Shown in pieces: positions 22,078 to 32,992 of a DNA stretch of 64,000 nucleotides. The notes beneath the pieces were generated by a model. The model did not search any database, was not told the DNA's origin, and worked only from the letters and a program-made list of their open reading frames with translations. The translations under genes were made by a program, and so were the position numbers. Each line of letters opens with the position of its first letter. The stretch's first letter is position 1. Location: assembly GCA_036245525.1 (NCBI GenBank), contig BTPG01000004.1, forward strand, positions 46,295,323 through 46,359,322, written 5' to 3'. The stretch is from Semisulcospira habei (Eukaryota; Mollusca; Gastropoda; Semisulcospiridae).

Positions 22078-22182
22078 TTAATAACCCCTTCAATCACACT
22101 GACGAAACCGTTCGGCTGAAAAGACGCATGATCACGCGTCTTTTCAGCCGAACGGTATCGTCAGTGGCAGTCAAGAAATTAA
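22078..22182. mobile_element. Family K palindrome with TTAA ends
   Basis: Starts TTAATAACCCCTTCAATC, ends AAGAAATTAA. Perfect inner arms ACCGTTCGGCTGAAAAGACGC / GCGTCTTTTCAGCCGAACGGT around ATGATCAC. Only one copy in the window. Confidence 0.75.
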
Positions 22183-22442
22183 CAATAAAACTGCGTTCCC
22201 TTCTGAAATGCCTGGAGATGTTACATTCACATAACCTATTGTAAGTTCCTGAAAAAAATATTGCTACTTAAGGGGGCTTCACTGTAGTGTAATTGGCTAT
22301 TTAAGAAATGACACAGCACTCATTTTAATTAGAAACAAGTCCTGTGAAAATTAACTTGCATTTTCTTGTCAGAATCGCTTTGAAATGAAATCTTAAGACA
22401 GCAGCGGACAGTGAACTCTCCCAGAATCTTCGCAAATCGATA

Positions 22443-22522
22443 TTAACTCTTAAGCTCCCAGAATTAACTGACTTCCATTATATCAAATGAAAGTTATTTA
22501 GTTCTGGGAGTTTAAGAGTTAA
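22443..22522. mobile_element. Family L short inverted-repeat element
   Basis: TTAACTCTTAAGCTCCCAGAA and the inverse TTCTGGGAGTTTAAGAGTTAA, TTAA on both sides, about 35 unpaired bases inside. Confidence 0.75.
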
Positions 22523-22799
22523 AAAGATAAATAGGCAAATCAGAATGACATGCGATGAAAAACAGAATGACAGATATAAAAGTGTTTCTAGTCCCCCAAA
22601 AAAAATTCATCCAAAATTGCACCCAGAAGCTAACTCGCCAAGAAAACGAATGAAACAAGCGAGTTGATTTTTTTCAAACTGAGAGGACATTTTTGTATTT
22701 GTATTCTTTGCACAGACGCGGGTTTCATTAGGAGGCATTAGGCCTGCAGTTAATGGATTCCTGTGTTTACTGCAGCATGACTACAGCGAAGAAAAATAA

Positions 22800-22875
22800 T
22801 CGACTAGAGGCTTAGATCCTCCTGAACCTCCACAACATGCAGGGGCTTATGAGAATACATGCCTCTCTCTGGTCT
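22800..22875. mobile_element. Family B hairpin core, diverged
   Basis: TAGAGGCTTAGATCCTCCTG and CTTATGAGAATACATGCCTC arms. Confidence 0.5.
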
Positions 22876-23165
22876 TTAAAGGTCAATGATCGTCTGGCGC
22901 TGAGGCGATCCGGTGTTCATTTTTGTTTGTCAATGGACTGCAGACTCGCAACCATAAAGCTAAGACGTTGGGTATGCCGGATGGAATTGTTTAACATTCA
23001 GCCTGCCATTATAGCGGGAAAGAAATACATAAACCTTAGCGGAAATGCAAATAACCACTTTTTCTCAAACAGAATGTTCTGCACTGCAAACTGTCAACGT
23101 GCATAAACACAGACATCCTCAGTTTTTAGTCAGAAACCCAACCGACCTGTACATTAAATTGTACA

Positions 23166-23166
<1 letters not shown>

Positions 23167-23236
<70 letters not shown>
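23167..23236. repeat. (CA)n microsatellite
   Basis: About 35 CA units, followed by CACCACCACC. Confidence 0.98.
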
Positions 23237-23237
<1 letters not shown>

Positions 23238-23242
23238 ACCAC

Positions 23243-23293
23243 CATTCTTGCCAGAATCACCTCGACAAAGATCTTTACCGACAGCTGAAGGTT
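23243..23293. mobile_element. Family J half
   Basis: CTTGCCAGAATCACCTCGAC ... TTTACCGACAGC, the right arm of family J. Confidence 0.5.
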
Positions 23294-23384
23294 TCGGCAT
23301 ATTTCGTCGATGAGGTACAATCTCCATCAAATGTGGGCGTCCTCATCTGAAAACTACATGCCCGTTCAGGCGAAGTTCGACCGT

Positions 23385-23505
23385 TACAGATCTGGGGTGG
23401 TGCCAGGACAGCTTTGTCATAGTGCCTAAAGGCGCCCAGCAATTCTGGCACCACCCTTGAACTATCATGGCCGGCACAACGCGGCTATTCTGGCACCACC
23501 CTTAA
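23385..23505. mobile_element. Family A, scrambled remnant
   Basis: CTGGGGTGGTGCCAGGACAGC, CTAAAGGCGCCCAGC, and two successive right-arm pieces GCTATTCTGGCACCACCC. Confidence 0.55.
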
Positions 23506-23551
23506 AATAGCAAGGTATATCCGTCACCGGTAGTATTGTGTTATGTACAGC

Positions 23552-23754
23552 TTAACTCATTGTGCCCGCGGTACGAAATACCCACATTTTGTAGTTATCC
23601 TCTGAGGACTGCATTACAATTCAGGAGACAGGTCGACCATGATAGTTCATGGGTGTTGGCAGAATAGCTTGGGTGGCACCTAGGCGCCAAGCTATTCTGC
23701 CAACACCCATGAACTATCATGGTCGAGCCATATCTTGCTGTGTTAATAGTTTAA
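23552..23754. mobile_element. Family A element, subtype A2
   Basis: TTAA at 23552-23555, ends near 23745-23754. Hairpin GATAGTTCATGGGTGTTGGC with compensating changes in both arms (CCAACACCCATGAACTATC). Right terminus shortened. Confidence 0.8.
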
Positions 23755-23823
23755 CTCATTCGAGACGTGATGCTTTCGGCCTGAAGCCGCGTATACGGAT
23801 GCAGCACCTCTCAAAGGACTTAA
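23751..23823. mobile_element. Family C element
   Basis: TTAACTCATTCGAGACGTGATG ... CAGCACCTCTCAAAGGACTTAA; diverged arms. Confidence 0.7.
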
Positions 23824-24117
23824 CTAAGACGTTCTCTCGTGGCTGAATATAATGCAGTACAGCGGTATTTTCAGTAACTAAACTGTACGGTTCCCAAAAC
23901 GCGAATTATCCCTGTATCGATCGCCAGCCACCTCTTTTGACGAAGCTGAAGTCGAACTCCCTATCACTTCCTTAGTCTCAGCAGCGCAGACATTAACATG
24001 GCTGGTGAAGTAGCTAGTGGGAATAGACATAGCGTGCAACTCTCCTGAGCTGATGATCACGCCAACAGTGAATCACTTATGTCTGCAAGTGACATAGGCA
24101 GTGAATCACTTATGTCT

Positions 24118-24190
24118 GCCAGCGAGATAGATCACTTAGAGCCCCCAGCAACTGCAGGAGCTCATGCGGATCTATGTCTCGTACAGAGGC
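24118..24190. mobile_element. Family B hairpin core, diverged
   Basis: CGAGATAGATCACTTAGAGCC / GCTCATGCGGATCTATGTCTCG. Preceded by two copies of AATCACTTATGTCTGC. Confidence 0.5.
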
Positions 24191-24426
24191 AGGGGTCGTG
24201 ATGGCCCTGATCAGGGCTCATGAGTATGGATGCTCCTTTCCTATGGCTGGGGCTTGCTGTTGTGAAATAAATCTTGTGGTGTGAAATTTACGAGATCTTT
24301 TCTTGCGTTCCTGGAATGGCAAGTTGCCTGCGCCTCATAGACACGGTCCTCACGAGACCCTGACATTGATCTGTGGGGCAACTGAAGATCAGTCTCATGC
24401 TGCTCTGTGATTCTCTACCTTAAGGT

Positions 24427-24641
24427 TTAACTCATTGTGCCCGAGCTACGAAATACCCATAGTTTGGAGTTATCCTTTGAGGACTGCATTACAATTTAGG
24501 AGACAGATCGACCATGATAGTTCAAGGGTGGTGGCAGAATAGCCTGGCGCCTACAGGCGCCAAGCTATTCTGCCACTGCCCCAAGAACTATCATGGACGT
24601 GCCATATCTTGCTGTGGTGTGTCGCGGGCAGAATGAGTTAA
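24427..24641. mobile_element. Family A element, subtype A2
   Basis: TTAA at 24427-24430 and 24638-24641, hairpin around GGCGCCTACAGGCGCC. Confidence 0.88.
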
Positions 24642-24680
24642 ATCCAGTCACGGACCAAGGCATGGGGTCCTATGCCTTTG

Positions 24681-24799
24681 GGGTCGGTTGCATGAGTGAC
24701 ACCAACCCTGCAACAGCCGCTAAGCAAGGTAATCCGCCACAGCGGAGCACCTTGCATAGTGGCTGGCGCAGGACTAAGCTCACTCATGCAACTGGCCCG
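24681..24799. mobile_element. Family D fold-back
   Basis: GGTTGCATGAGTGACACC ... CTCACTCATGCAACTGGCCC with CAGCCGCTAAGCAAGG / CCTTGCATAGTGGCTGG. Confidence 0.8.
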
Positions 24800-24850
24800 T
24801 GGTATGTGGCGAGACATTACGAAATCCGTGCCACGGGGTCTATTCCACGA

Positions 24851-24966
24851 CTAACTCATTCAAGGTGTCCCGCATTAATAGTTGCGGAAGTGTCGTATAG
24901 CGTTACGCCGGCAACACTATACGACACTTTCGCATCTACTGATACGGCGCGCCTTAAATGAGCTAA
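24851..24966. mobile_element. Family E fold-back
   Basis: CTAACTCATTCAAGGTGTCCC start and AAATGAGCTAA end; inner arms GCGGAAGTGTCGTATAGCG / CTATACGACACTTTCGC. Second copy at 49854. Confidence 0.7.
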
Positions 24967-25587
24967 ACATACACCGGGCATTCCACAGGCTCTGTGCATC
25001 TTACAGATGGAAGGTGTTTTGCTGCTGGAGTGCGGAGAGGAATCAATACCAGGGGTCTATATCACTGCAGCTATTTTCATGAGGCAATCGCCGCATTTTG
25101 AATGTCAATGACGGAAAAAGCAGAAAGAATTTCAGAAAAAGAGGATCGGGATGAGAAAAAAAAAAAGTATCGCATCATTTTCTGCAGGCAAAACCGTTAA
25201 ATTATTTTTCCACATTAAAAAAACAAACAAACAAGTCTTTAATTGCAGCATGACATTAAAAAGAGAAGTTCAACGTAGTTTGCATATTTTGAATGTCAAG
25301 GGACACAAAAATCAAAGGGGAAGGGGAGATTTGGAAGGGGGGGGGGGGGGGGCGATGGCAGCGGGCAAAAATCCTAAAAAATGCCAGAAAAAAACTAAAA
25401 GGAAAAAAAAAGCGGTTTTGGAAATGACCAGCCAGATTAAAAAAATTATGCAGTCTGCGTTGTCAGGGGGAACCCCCCCCACCCCCCCCCCCCACCCCCA
25501 CCAAAAAACAAACAAACAAAAAAAAAAAAACCCAACCCAACCTGCAGTGCAGCAGTGTTCTTAGAACTAGAAAATGAGCTGTGTGCT

Positions 25588-25626
25588 TCACGCCGTAAGG
25601 TCCTAAATCACATACCAGCACACATG
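25588..25626. mobile_element. Family I half
   Basis: CGCCGTAAGGTCCTAAATCAC ... CAGCACACATG, the right arm only. Confidence 0.5.
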
Positions 25627-25731
25627 TCCGTAAGTCTTGTCTTGAGGCTCGACAGCTTCTGGGCCTCAATGTAATATGGCACCACGCGCCAACTATCCCG
25701 AAGAAGGCGCCAAACTCTCCCAGCAGCACAC

Positions 25732-25911
25732 TTAACCCCTTCAATGCCGAAAATGCTAACACCACCCAACTGCACGAGGTATAGATCCTCACGAGAATAT
25801 AAGCCTCTCGTTGAAACCACTTTAGTATCCATGTTTCTTGTGACGACTGGAGATAGCTTTCACAAGGCCTTCCGAAATACCATCTGTGTCCACAGGCAGT
25901 CAGGGGATTAA
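25732..25911. mobile_element. Family B element
   Basis: TTAA at 25732-25735 and 25908-25911; left end CCCCTTCAATGCCG. Hairpin shortened: ATAGATCCTCACGAG then ATAAGCCTCTC. Confidence 0.8.
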
Positions 25912-25927
25912 ACCAGCAAGGTCGACG

Positions 25928-26222
25928 TTAACCCCTTTACTGCTAATGGCCGCAGGCTGTGTTTTACAAATTATTGGAACGTCAACGTCAAAACTCCCCC
26001 AACCGGCCGTCAAAGGAACCTGGGGCCAGTTGCATAAAGCGGCGCACCTTGCTTAGTGGCTGCTGCAGGACTAAGCTCGCTCATGCAACTGACCCATGGA
26101 CACAAAGCGGTTTCAGCATGAGGCATAGATCCTCATGAGCCCCCGCAACTGCGGGGGCTCATGAGGATCTATACCTCCTGCAGCTGGGTGGTGCTCCGTT
26201 TTCCTCGACAGTGGAGGCGTTA
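25928..26222. mobile_element. Family B element with nested family D piece
   Basis: TTAA at 25928-25931, CCCCTTTACTGCTAATGG start, hairpin arms CATAGATCCTCATGAGCCCC and inverse at 26125-26175, right end CAGTGGAGGCGTTAG. Split at about 26023-26096 by a D element. Confidence 0.8.
26023..26096. mobile_element. Family D, partial, nested in family B
   Basis: GGGGCCAGTTGCAT start, then GCACCTTGCTTAGTGGC, ending CGCTCATGCAACTGACCC. The left inner arm is deleted. Confidence 0.7.
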
Positions 26223-26682
26223 GTATCCTGAACCAGTGTGCAGTGTTCAGAGAACAGTTCCCAGTTTTGATAATTTCAAGAATTCTGAGTTCGGGTTCCG
26301 TGTGCAAAGCAGGGTGTCTGGACCGCCATGCACGTAAAGTTGGCGCCTACAGCAATGCCATGGGATGTTTACTCGATTGCCAACTGAAAAAAAAAAAATC
26401 ATCCCTCCGCCTTTCAGTGAACAGGTTTAGCAAACTGACTGTTAACACTGTTACGTTGATTTAGTCGTTGTTGCTGTTTCTGGCGTAAACCCGCGCGGGC
26501 CCAATACAAGCTTACTTTCAATAGTGATAAGGTCGTTAACAGTTACAACGTAGGTCAAAAGCAGATCAGAACGGATGTGATGTGTCAACGCCAGACAAAG
26601 CTGATCAGTTTGAGAAAGCAATAGACAAAATAATACATTAAAAAAAAAAAAAATGGATGTACATTGCGGTTCTACTTTCAAC

Positions 26683-26889
26683 TTAACCCGTTCAATGGCA
26701 GTGCCGATAAATTATGAACACCACCCAACCACAGGAGACCTAAATCCACATCAGCACTGGCAGTTGCGGACCAATGCCTCCTGCTGAAACCACTTTGAAT
26801 CCATGTTCCTGGGACTGCTACGGCTTTCTGGTGTTGAATTAATGAAGACTGCAGAAACAGTCTGTGTCGACCGGCACTAAACGGGTTAA
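26683..26889. mobile_element. Family B element
   Basis: TTAA at 26683-26686 and 26886-26889; CCCGTTCAATGGCAGTGCCG start and GGCACTAAACGGG end. Hairpin arms largely eroded. Confidence 0.75.
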
Positions 26890-27068
26890 CGCTTAGCCTT
26901 TAACTGCCAGTGTTAATGCACCAATCCGAAACGAGCTTTTTTGTTTGTTTGTTTGTTTGTTTGTTGTTTTCTTTGCTTCGCCAGCAGCGACGATTATTTT
27001 TATGTCAGATCCTTTCTCAAAAGTAAAAGCTGTGCTAGAACGTACCTGTTCTCATCATATCAACATTA

Positions 27069-27280
27069 TTAACCCTTTAAGCCCCACGGGTGCATTTCCC
27101 AAAATTTGGAATTGTTAATAACGACTATGTACCAGTTGCAGGAGGTAGATTAACCATGATAATTCAAGGGTAGTACCAGATTAGTTTGGCGCCTAAAGGC
27201 GCCATGCTAATCTGGCACTACCCTTGACTAATTATTATGGTCAATCACCTGCTGTAGGGTGTTGGGGCAAAATAGGTTAA
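27069..27280. mobile_element. Family A element
   Basis: TTAA at 27069-27072 and 27277-27280. Hairpin around GGCGCCTAAAGGCGCC. Confidence 0.9.
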
Positions 27281-27889
27281 CATGACTGAATGGTGACTTT
27301 GTCGTGAACACGTCACTTCCGACGTACTTTCTAGCAGTTTCCGACCCTCTTAGTTCTTACTCGTACTGCGAGATTGTATCGGACACGCGCAGATTCACCA
27401 GAAGAAACCGCTACATTGTATCAACGTGACGCGAGCGCCTTAGCACTGAAGTGCTGACAGAAAACTGTTCTAGTCACAGGCTCGGGATGATTGTTCCGTC
27501 ATTGCTCACCTCCTAACACGGGTAATAGTAAATAGTATTTACTACTGTCCGCGCTGGGATGTGACCAATGACGCAGCAATCATCACGTGCCTGTGATTAC
27601 ACTCGGCAAGCTTTATTTCCAACTTTATTTCCAACTTTTTCTGTCCACGCTAGCGAACAATATCCCACTCTGCTGTAAATATCTACAACAAATTAATGCT
27701 ACCGCTATCATTTATCATACAACTGATCTTGCGCCGGCTGTCGATTGCATTTTGAACACGCAGTTTTTAATTATATATCAATGCTCGGTCAATTAATGGC
27801 TAAAATGTATTTTATCGTTCCAGCTCTTAATTCTATCCATGGCGAATGTGGTCCAGTGATATTATAGGTAACATAAACAAAACAAACGA
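27281..27889. other. Mostly unexplained; dispersed repeat M copy 2
   Basis: 27470-27600 carries GGATGATTGTTCCGTCATTG ... CCAATGACGCAGCAATCATC, an inverted pair containing the repeat M sequence seen at 18765. No gene seen. Confidence 0.45.
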
Positions 27890-27992
27890 AGCAAAAAGGT
27901 CATCGGGCTGACAACCGCTGCCGTTGGCCCGAGCACATATGTGCGCGGGCCAGCGGCGGCCGTTGTCGGCCCGAAGATATCTGCATGCTTGG
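27890..27992. mobile_element. Family H fold-back
   Basis: AAAGGTCATCGGGCTGAC ... GTCGGCCCGAAGATATC around GCACATATGTGC. Confidence 0.75.
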
Positions 27993-28002
27993 ATTGCGCT
28001 CG

Positions 28003-28059
<57 letters not shown>

Positions 28060-28165
28060 ATATACATGAGTGTATGTATAGATATATAGATAGATATATA
28101 GATATATATATAGATAGATATATATATAGATATATATATAGTATATATATATATATATATATATG
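28003..28165. repeat. (GA)n then (TA)n/(GATA)n microsatellites
   Basis: GA run to 28056 and TA-rich run with GATAGATA units from about 28078. Confidence 0.95.
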
Positions 28166-28186
28166 TTATCCAGTGGTCTGTTTAAC

Positions 28187-28216
28187 TCCGTAGGCGGCAC
28201 GTCTCGAATGAGTTAA
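28187..28216. mobile_element. Family C right end
   Basis: GTAGGCGGCACGTCTCGAATG followed by AGTTAA; left arm missing. Confidence 0.6.
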
Positions 28217-28366
28217 AACTGTTTCTGGGCAAACATTCGTAAAACACGGGAGCGTAATGGAGTGTTCGCAATCTGTTTAATGACGACTCCATAGCGTTGA
28301 ACGCAAATGCTGCGTGTAAAATTGTGCAATCCGGAATCGTGAGGTGGAAATATCGCAAAGCATATG

Positions 28367-28440
28367 TGTGCTGGTCTATGATTATGGACCTTACGGCATT
28401 CTGCCGTAAGGTCCAAAATCACACACCGGCACACACATGA
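28367..28440. mobile_element. Family I fold-back
   Basis: TGTGTGCTGGTCTATGATTA ... AATCACACACCGGCACACAC around GGACCTTACGGCATTCTGCC. Confidence 0.8.
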
Positions 28441-30060
28441 TGTACAGCGACACAGCTGATTTTCCTCATAGACGTGAATCATTCACAAGCACCGCAGGCG
28501 GCTCCATACGCGAGGGATACATCAACTGTCACACCAGGGAGGAAGAATATATACCACACGGAATTGTTGGATTTTTAGTTCGATTTTAATGATTCGATTT
28601 TTCTCATTCGCACGACAACCAATAGACAAGACGTATACAAACCTACGCACTATTCACTCAATTCATACATGCACCTGTAATACACGCACACACTTAACCA
28701 TGCGCACAATGTTCAGAGTACTAATCACATCTCAAACACTCATTGTTCCAATACGATGTCACTTCTCATTGTCTGTTGAAAATAACTGACACTAATTAAG
28801 TTGATGCTTAGATCCTCGAACGATTAAACAGTTCAATTACTCCGACCGTGAATGAAGATGAATATAGCGTCGCTGCTCGTTGATTCAGTCTCGCCACTGG
28901 TCGAATAATCAGACTATCTCTCGCGATGGCCCGTCTAAGCTCCGCTGCACACCGCCTGGATCAACTTGACTATCTCGTACACCACGTTGACTACATTCCC
29001 ACCTGAAGTACATACATCCAGCGTCCCACCTGGAGAGCATCTATTCAACACATAAAAATTGTATCTCGCTATTAGAAATCCGCCATTGCTTAATCGTTAC
29101 TTCCGCCCGAATGACGACACTTGGTAGTGATGACGACCGCCAACGGTTTCCGGATGTTGTCGACGATTCCCGATCGTTTCCGACATCGAATAAAATATCA
29201 TAATAACAATCAATTCGAAATTCCATGCACACACTCGAATACGACATAGTTCCGCTCAACACATAACCTCTTAACTCGACCCGAATCATTTCAAAATCAA
29301 ACAGGCTCAACGAAACGCTTCAGACCATCCGACTTCATGCCCGCGCCCGATCGCCAGACGACACCGCAAACTCGCCGATACGCGCCCGAATGTCATACAG
29401 TTTCCGATCCAGAGCCAATCAACTAACACATTTCTTGAATCTACTATTTAACAAACAAATACATACCCAAAGATGCGTGAAAGATTACTTTGTCGACTAT
29501 TTCAGGCCTGTCTGCCCACCATGGCCGTTGACAAGGACCATTATACACGTTATACTAATGAGTCGATCTTGTTACGCGTAGTTCTTCAACTACATATTTT
29601 ACACACTTCTGTACTGAGCATTCTGCTCTCTTTCTATCTATACTACAATAGATTATCCAAGGCACCTCTAGCTATCTTCACCTCTCACAAAAAACAAACT
29701 CTAGCTTTAGAGCAAACTCTCATGACTAGTGGTGCGTCTTCCAATTCACACTGACCATACGCATACAGTTCGTTCCAAACAAACATATTACTTCACATGT
29801 TCTTGACGTCATCTAAAAAAGAACATACCATCATCTCAACACAACACATAGAACGAAACTTCTATCCAAAACAAAATACCGCATAATGATTAAAATAAAT
29901 TGTGGCATCAACCTTTACAGCTCCTGTGTATTGCATTAGAGACACTATACTTGAGCTATTATGAGCAATTAATTTACTGCAATTTGTACAGTGTTTGTGG
30001 AAATTAAAAAAAGAAAAGAGAAAAAGTTTCGCTCTTCAATTAAGTAGTAGAGAAATACCA
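28441..30060. other. No gene recognised; C-over-G skew
   Basis: Mostly single-copy-looking sequence with markedly fewer G than C on the plus strand from about 28580 to 29800. Open frames are short and lack recognisable domains. Confidence 0.45.
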
Positions 30061-30066
30061 TACACT

Positions 30067-30236
30067 GCCTCACTCCCCCCCCCCCCCCCCACTCCTCCCA
30101 ACCCACCACCTCCTCACCCCCCCCCCCCAAAAAAAAAAAAATAAATAAATAAATAAATAAATAAATAAAATAATAAATAAAAATAAATAAATTTAAAAAA
30201 TAAAAAAATATATATTAAAAAAAAAACCAACCACAA
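30067..30236. repeat. Poly-C runs and (AAAT)n low-complexity tract
   Basis: C runs at 30067-30090 and 30117-30128, then AAAT repeats to about 30230. Confidence 0.9.
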
Positions 30237-30429
30237 CAACAACAGTAACACTATTTCAGTATGTGATCACCTTCGCGCGTTCTTGACTGTAGGAATAGAA
30301 TACAACAGTCCAGGTGGATCGGGCATGATAGTTTATGGACAGTGCCAGTTTAGTCCAAAATGTCCACCTTCACCGATCATCACACATGTACATGAATTAC
30401 GTCGCGCCGGACGTCACCAGCTACCTCAA

Positions 30430-30735
30430 CACGCAGCTTGTCCAATGCCAGTCGACGCAGACCGCGTTTCTGAAATCACTGTAAATTCAACAGCAAATAT
30501 GCCCCAGTCCTCAATAAACATAGATACAAACCCAATGCGCAAAAGCCATCGGGCCGACGTAGACCGCCGTTGGCCCGCGCACGGTCGTGCGCGGGCCAAC
30601 GGCGGCCGACGTCGGCCCGATGGCCTTTTGCTCATCGGGAAGTGGTCTGAGCAAAAGAGATTTCAGCAGGACGCACAGAGGATCTATACCTCTTCCTGTT
30701 GAGTGTTCACTTATTCTCGCCAGTGACGGTGTTAA
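30430..30735. mobile_element. Family B element carrying a nested family H element
   Basis: Left interior GACGCAGACCGCGTTTCTGAAATC, right interior GAGGATCTATACCTCTTCC and CGCCAGTGACGGTG plus TTAA at 30732-30735. Interrupted at 30532-30640. Confidence 0.65.
30532..30640. mobile_element. Family H fold-back nested in family B
   Basis: CCAATGCGCAAAAGCCATCGG ... CCGATGGCCTTTTGC, GC-rich arms around GCGCACGGTCGTGCGC. Confidence 0.8.
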
Positions 30736-30917
30736 CATTTCACTCGCACGAGCCACAAGTTTTTTGTGTGTGTGTTTTTTTTTTTTCTTTTTCTTTTCTG
30801 AAATGAGCCCCCCGACCCCCAACCCCACTTTTTGTTAGAGTCTCAGCGCCAATGAACTCATCCGTCTACAGATCACGAATTCAAAACAGCCAGCAAGAAG
30901 CTAGAGCCTCACGAGGC

Positions 30918-30995
30918 AAGAGGCATTGAACCTTATAAGCACTCGCATGTGCGAGGGCTTATGAAGATCTATGCCCCTTTAGCTGGGTGGTGTTC
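30918..30995. mobile_element. Family B hairpin core
   Basis: GGCAAGAGGCATTGAACC, apex CTCGCATGTGCGAG, GAAGATCTATGCCCC. Confidence 0.6.
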
Positions 30996-31029
30996 ACTTC
31001 ATTCATATGATAGATCTCAACATGCAGTT

Positions 31030-31233
31030 TTAATCCACCAAGCCCTGATACACTACACGTGGACATGGACTGACCACAACAGTTCAAAGGTGTTGCTTGA
31101 ACATCTCGGCGCCGAGCTGTTCTGGCACCACCCTTGAACAATCTTGGTTGACCTGCCTCCAGAACTGGTATATAGTCTTCAGAGAACGACCTCCAAGTTT
31201 GGGAATTTCAAGGCATAGGACTGAATGGGTTAA
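31030..31233. mobile_element. Family A element
   Basis: TTAA at 31030-31033 and 31230-31233. Left hairpin arm eroded (CAGTTCAAAGGTGTTGC). Confidence 0.8.
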
Positions 31234-31734
31234 TTATATATCACAGTGGGAAGGGAGAGATAAACGTAATGCTTATGTTTTGATAATGTAGGCCTACCTT
31301 TGAGCTATCCATGCAGTGGGAAGATGACCTTGGTTGCCTGCTCAGCGTTACATATAATAACTTACCCCGATCCATTTTTCGTAATGCAATCTAGCAATAT
31401 TGGACAGTGGGGTAAAACCCGGACGATCTGAAAACGTGTCCCGGTTTCCACTGTCCGCTTGGAAGACGACCCTCCGACACGCTTTCACGTCAACGAATAC
31501 AACAACGTGTCAGTTTTGACATTTAAAAGTTCTGCTTTTCCTTCAACAGTAGTTCAGCCAGGTCGTGCTGTCTGTAAGATGCTGGCTGCTGGGGGCTTGT
31601 GGCCCTTTGCTGACTAATTGGCCTAATCTGCGTCCTTAGACCGATGGGTTTCCCCCCCTTGTACATGCAACCACCGGTGTTTTTACCCCCTACCCCCCCC
31701 CCCCCCCCCCGAATTCCCATACAACCCTACTACC

Positions 31735-31914
31735 TTATCCCATTTAGCCCGGACGCACTACAGCAGGAGATGGATTGACCATGATAGTTCAAGGGTAGTG
31801 CCAGATTAGCTTTTGGCCTTATCCTTAAATTATCTTGGTAGCTCCATCTCCTGCAACTGGTACATAGTCGTTAGGCGACACCTGCAAATTTGGGAAATGC
31901 GGCATGGTTGTTAA
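31735..31914. mobile_element. Family A element, inner arms deleted
   Basis: Left end TTATCCCATTTAGCCC, right TTAA at 31911-31914. GGGTAGTGCCAGATTAGC is followed directly by TTTTGGCCTTATCC. Confidence 0.75.
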
Positions 31915-32178
31915 CTCAGACTTTTCCACCTTTCCTTTCACAGTCTACATGATGTGGTGTTGGTGCCTTTATGACAACGGGCAACTCACCCACGTAGCTA
32001 TTGAGAATACAAGCAGAAAAATCGTTCATTTAACGATACTTCGAAATTAAAACAAATTCAACAGAAGTTACTTTTGTCCCATGCACCATTAACGTGGGAC
32101 ATGCTATAAGAACACAATCTAATCATTATGCGGAAACTATTATGAATTATTAACCGTTGTTGCCTGTACAATGTAGCT

Positions 32179-32622
32179 TTAACTCATTCAGCCCCACGGC
32201 CGTATTTCCCAAATGTTGGAGGGGTCATGTAACGACTATGCACCGTTGCAAGAGATGGATCGACCATGATAATTCAAGGGTAGTGCCAGATTAGCTTGGC
32301 GCCTGTCTTACCAAATTCCAGTATCTTTTCTGTTTCACAACAACATCGTGATGATCCTGTGCCAGTCCTTGTTGCGATGGTTGTTTGTGCTTTGGGTGTG
32401 TTTATGTGCTGTTAATTTTAGAATTTGTATTGTAATATTTGTATTTTGTGTTGTTGCTGTCTGTTGATTTGTGTTTAGGTTTTAACTTTGATTTGCATTG
32501 TACAGCGCTTAGAGCCTGCACTGCAGGGAGTTTGCGCTTTATAAAAAATAATTTATTATAACCCTTGAATTACCATGGCCTACCCATCTCCTGCTGTAGG
32601 GCGTCGGGGCTGAATGGGTTAA
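32179..32622. mobile_element. Family A element broken at the apex by an insertion
   Basis: TTAA at 32179-32182 and 32619-32622. The left arm ends at GGCGCCTG, the insertion follows, and the right arm resumes at ACCCTTGAATTACC. Confidence 0.8.
32305..32560 (+). mobile_element. SINE/LINE 3' tail inserted in a family A element
   Basis: Sequence with a TACAGCGCTTAGAGC ... TTTGCGCTTTATAAA end, the style of tail shared by many SINEs and CR1/RTE-type LINEs. It begins directly at the hairpin apex GGCGCCT of a family A copy and takes the place of its inner right arm. Confidence 0.55.
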
Positions 32623-32727
32623 GTCTACACCTGTCAATGTGTTTTGGGCATGTGTTTTCCGGCATCTGCCTCCCGGCAAAGTCTGAAGTGTACCGGTAAT
32701 TGGCAGGCCTCCATTGCCTGACTGAGT

Positions 32728-32956
32728 TTAACCCATATCATACTGAGGCTAAAAGCCTGCTTAAAATGTGTACACTGCCATAGGCAAGCGACATTATAGT
32801 ACTTACCGATTAAGGATATAGACCAATGGCTTTAGTTTAAGGGTGGTGCCAGAATAGCTTGGCGCCTAGAGGCGCCAAGCTATTCTGGCACTACCCTTGA
32901 ACTATTTTAGTCTAACTTATTTCACACACTGGTGTGTTCCGAATGATAAGGGTTAA
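32728..32956. mobile_element. Family A element, subtype A3, opposite orientation to 7485
   Basis: TTAA at 32728-32731 and 32953-32956. Outer parts CCCATATCATACTGAGGC and GTGTGTTCCGAATGATAAGGG match the 7.5-kb copy reversed. Confidence 0.88.
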
Positions 32957-32992
32957 ATGTGCAAGCAACTATACAAGATGCTCAGTGGTATT

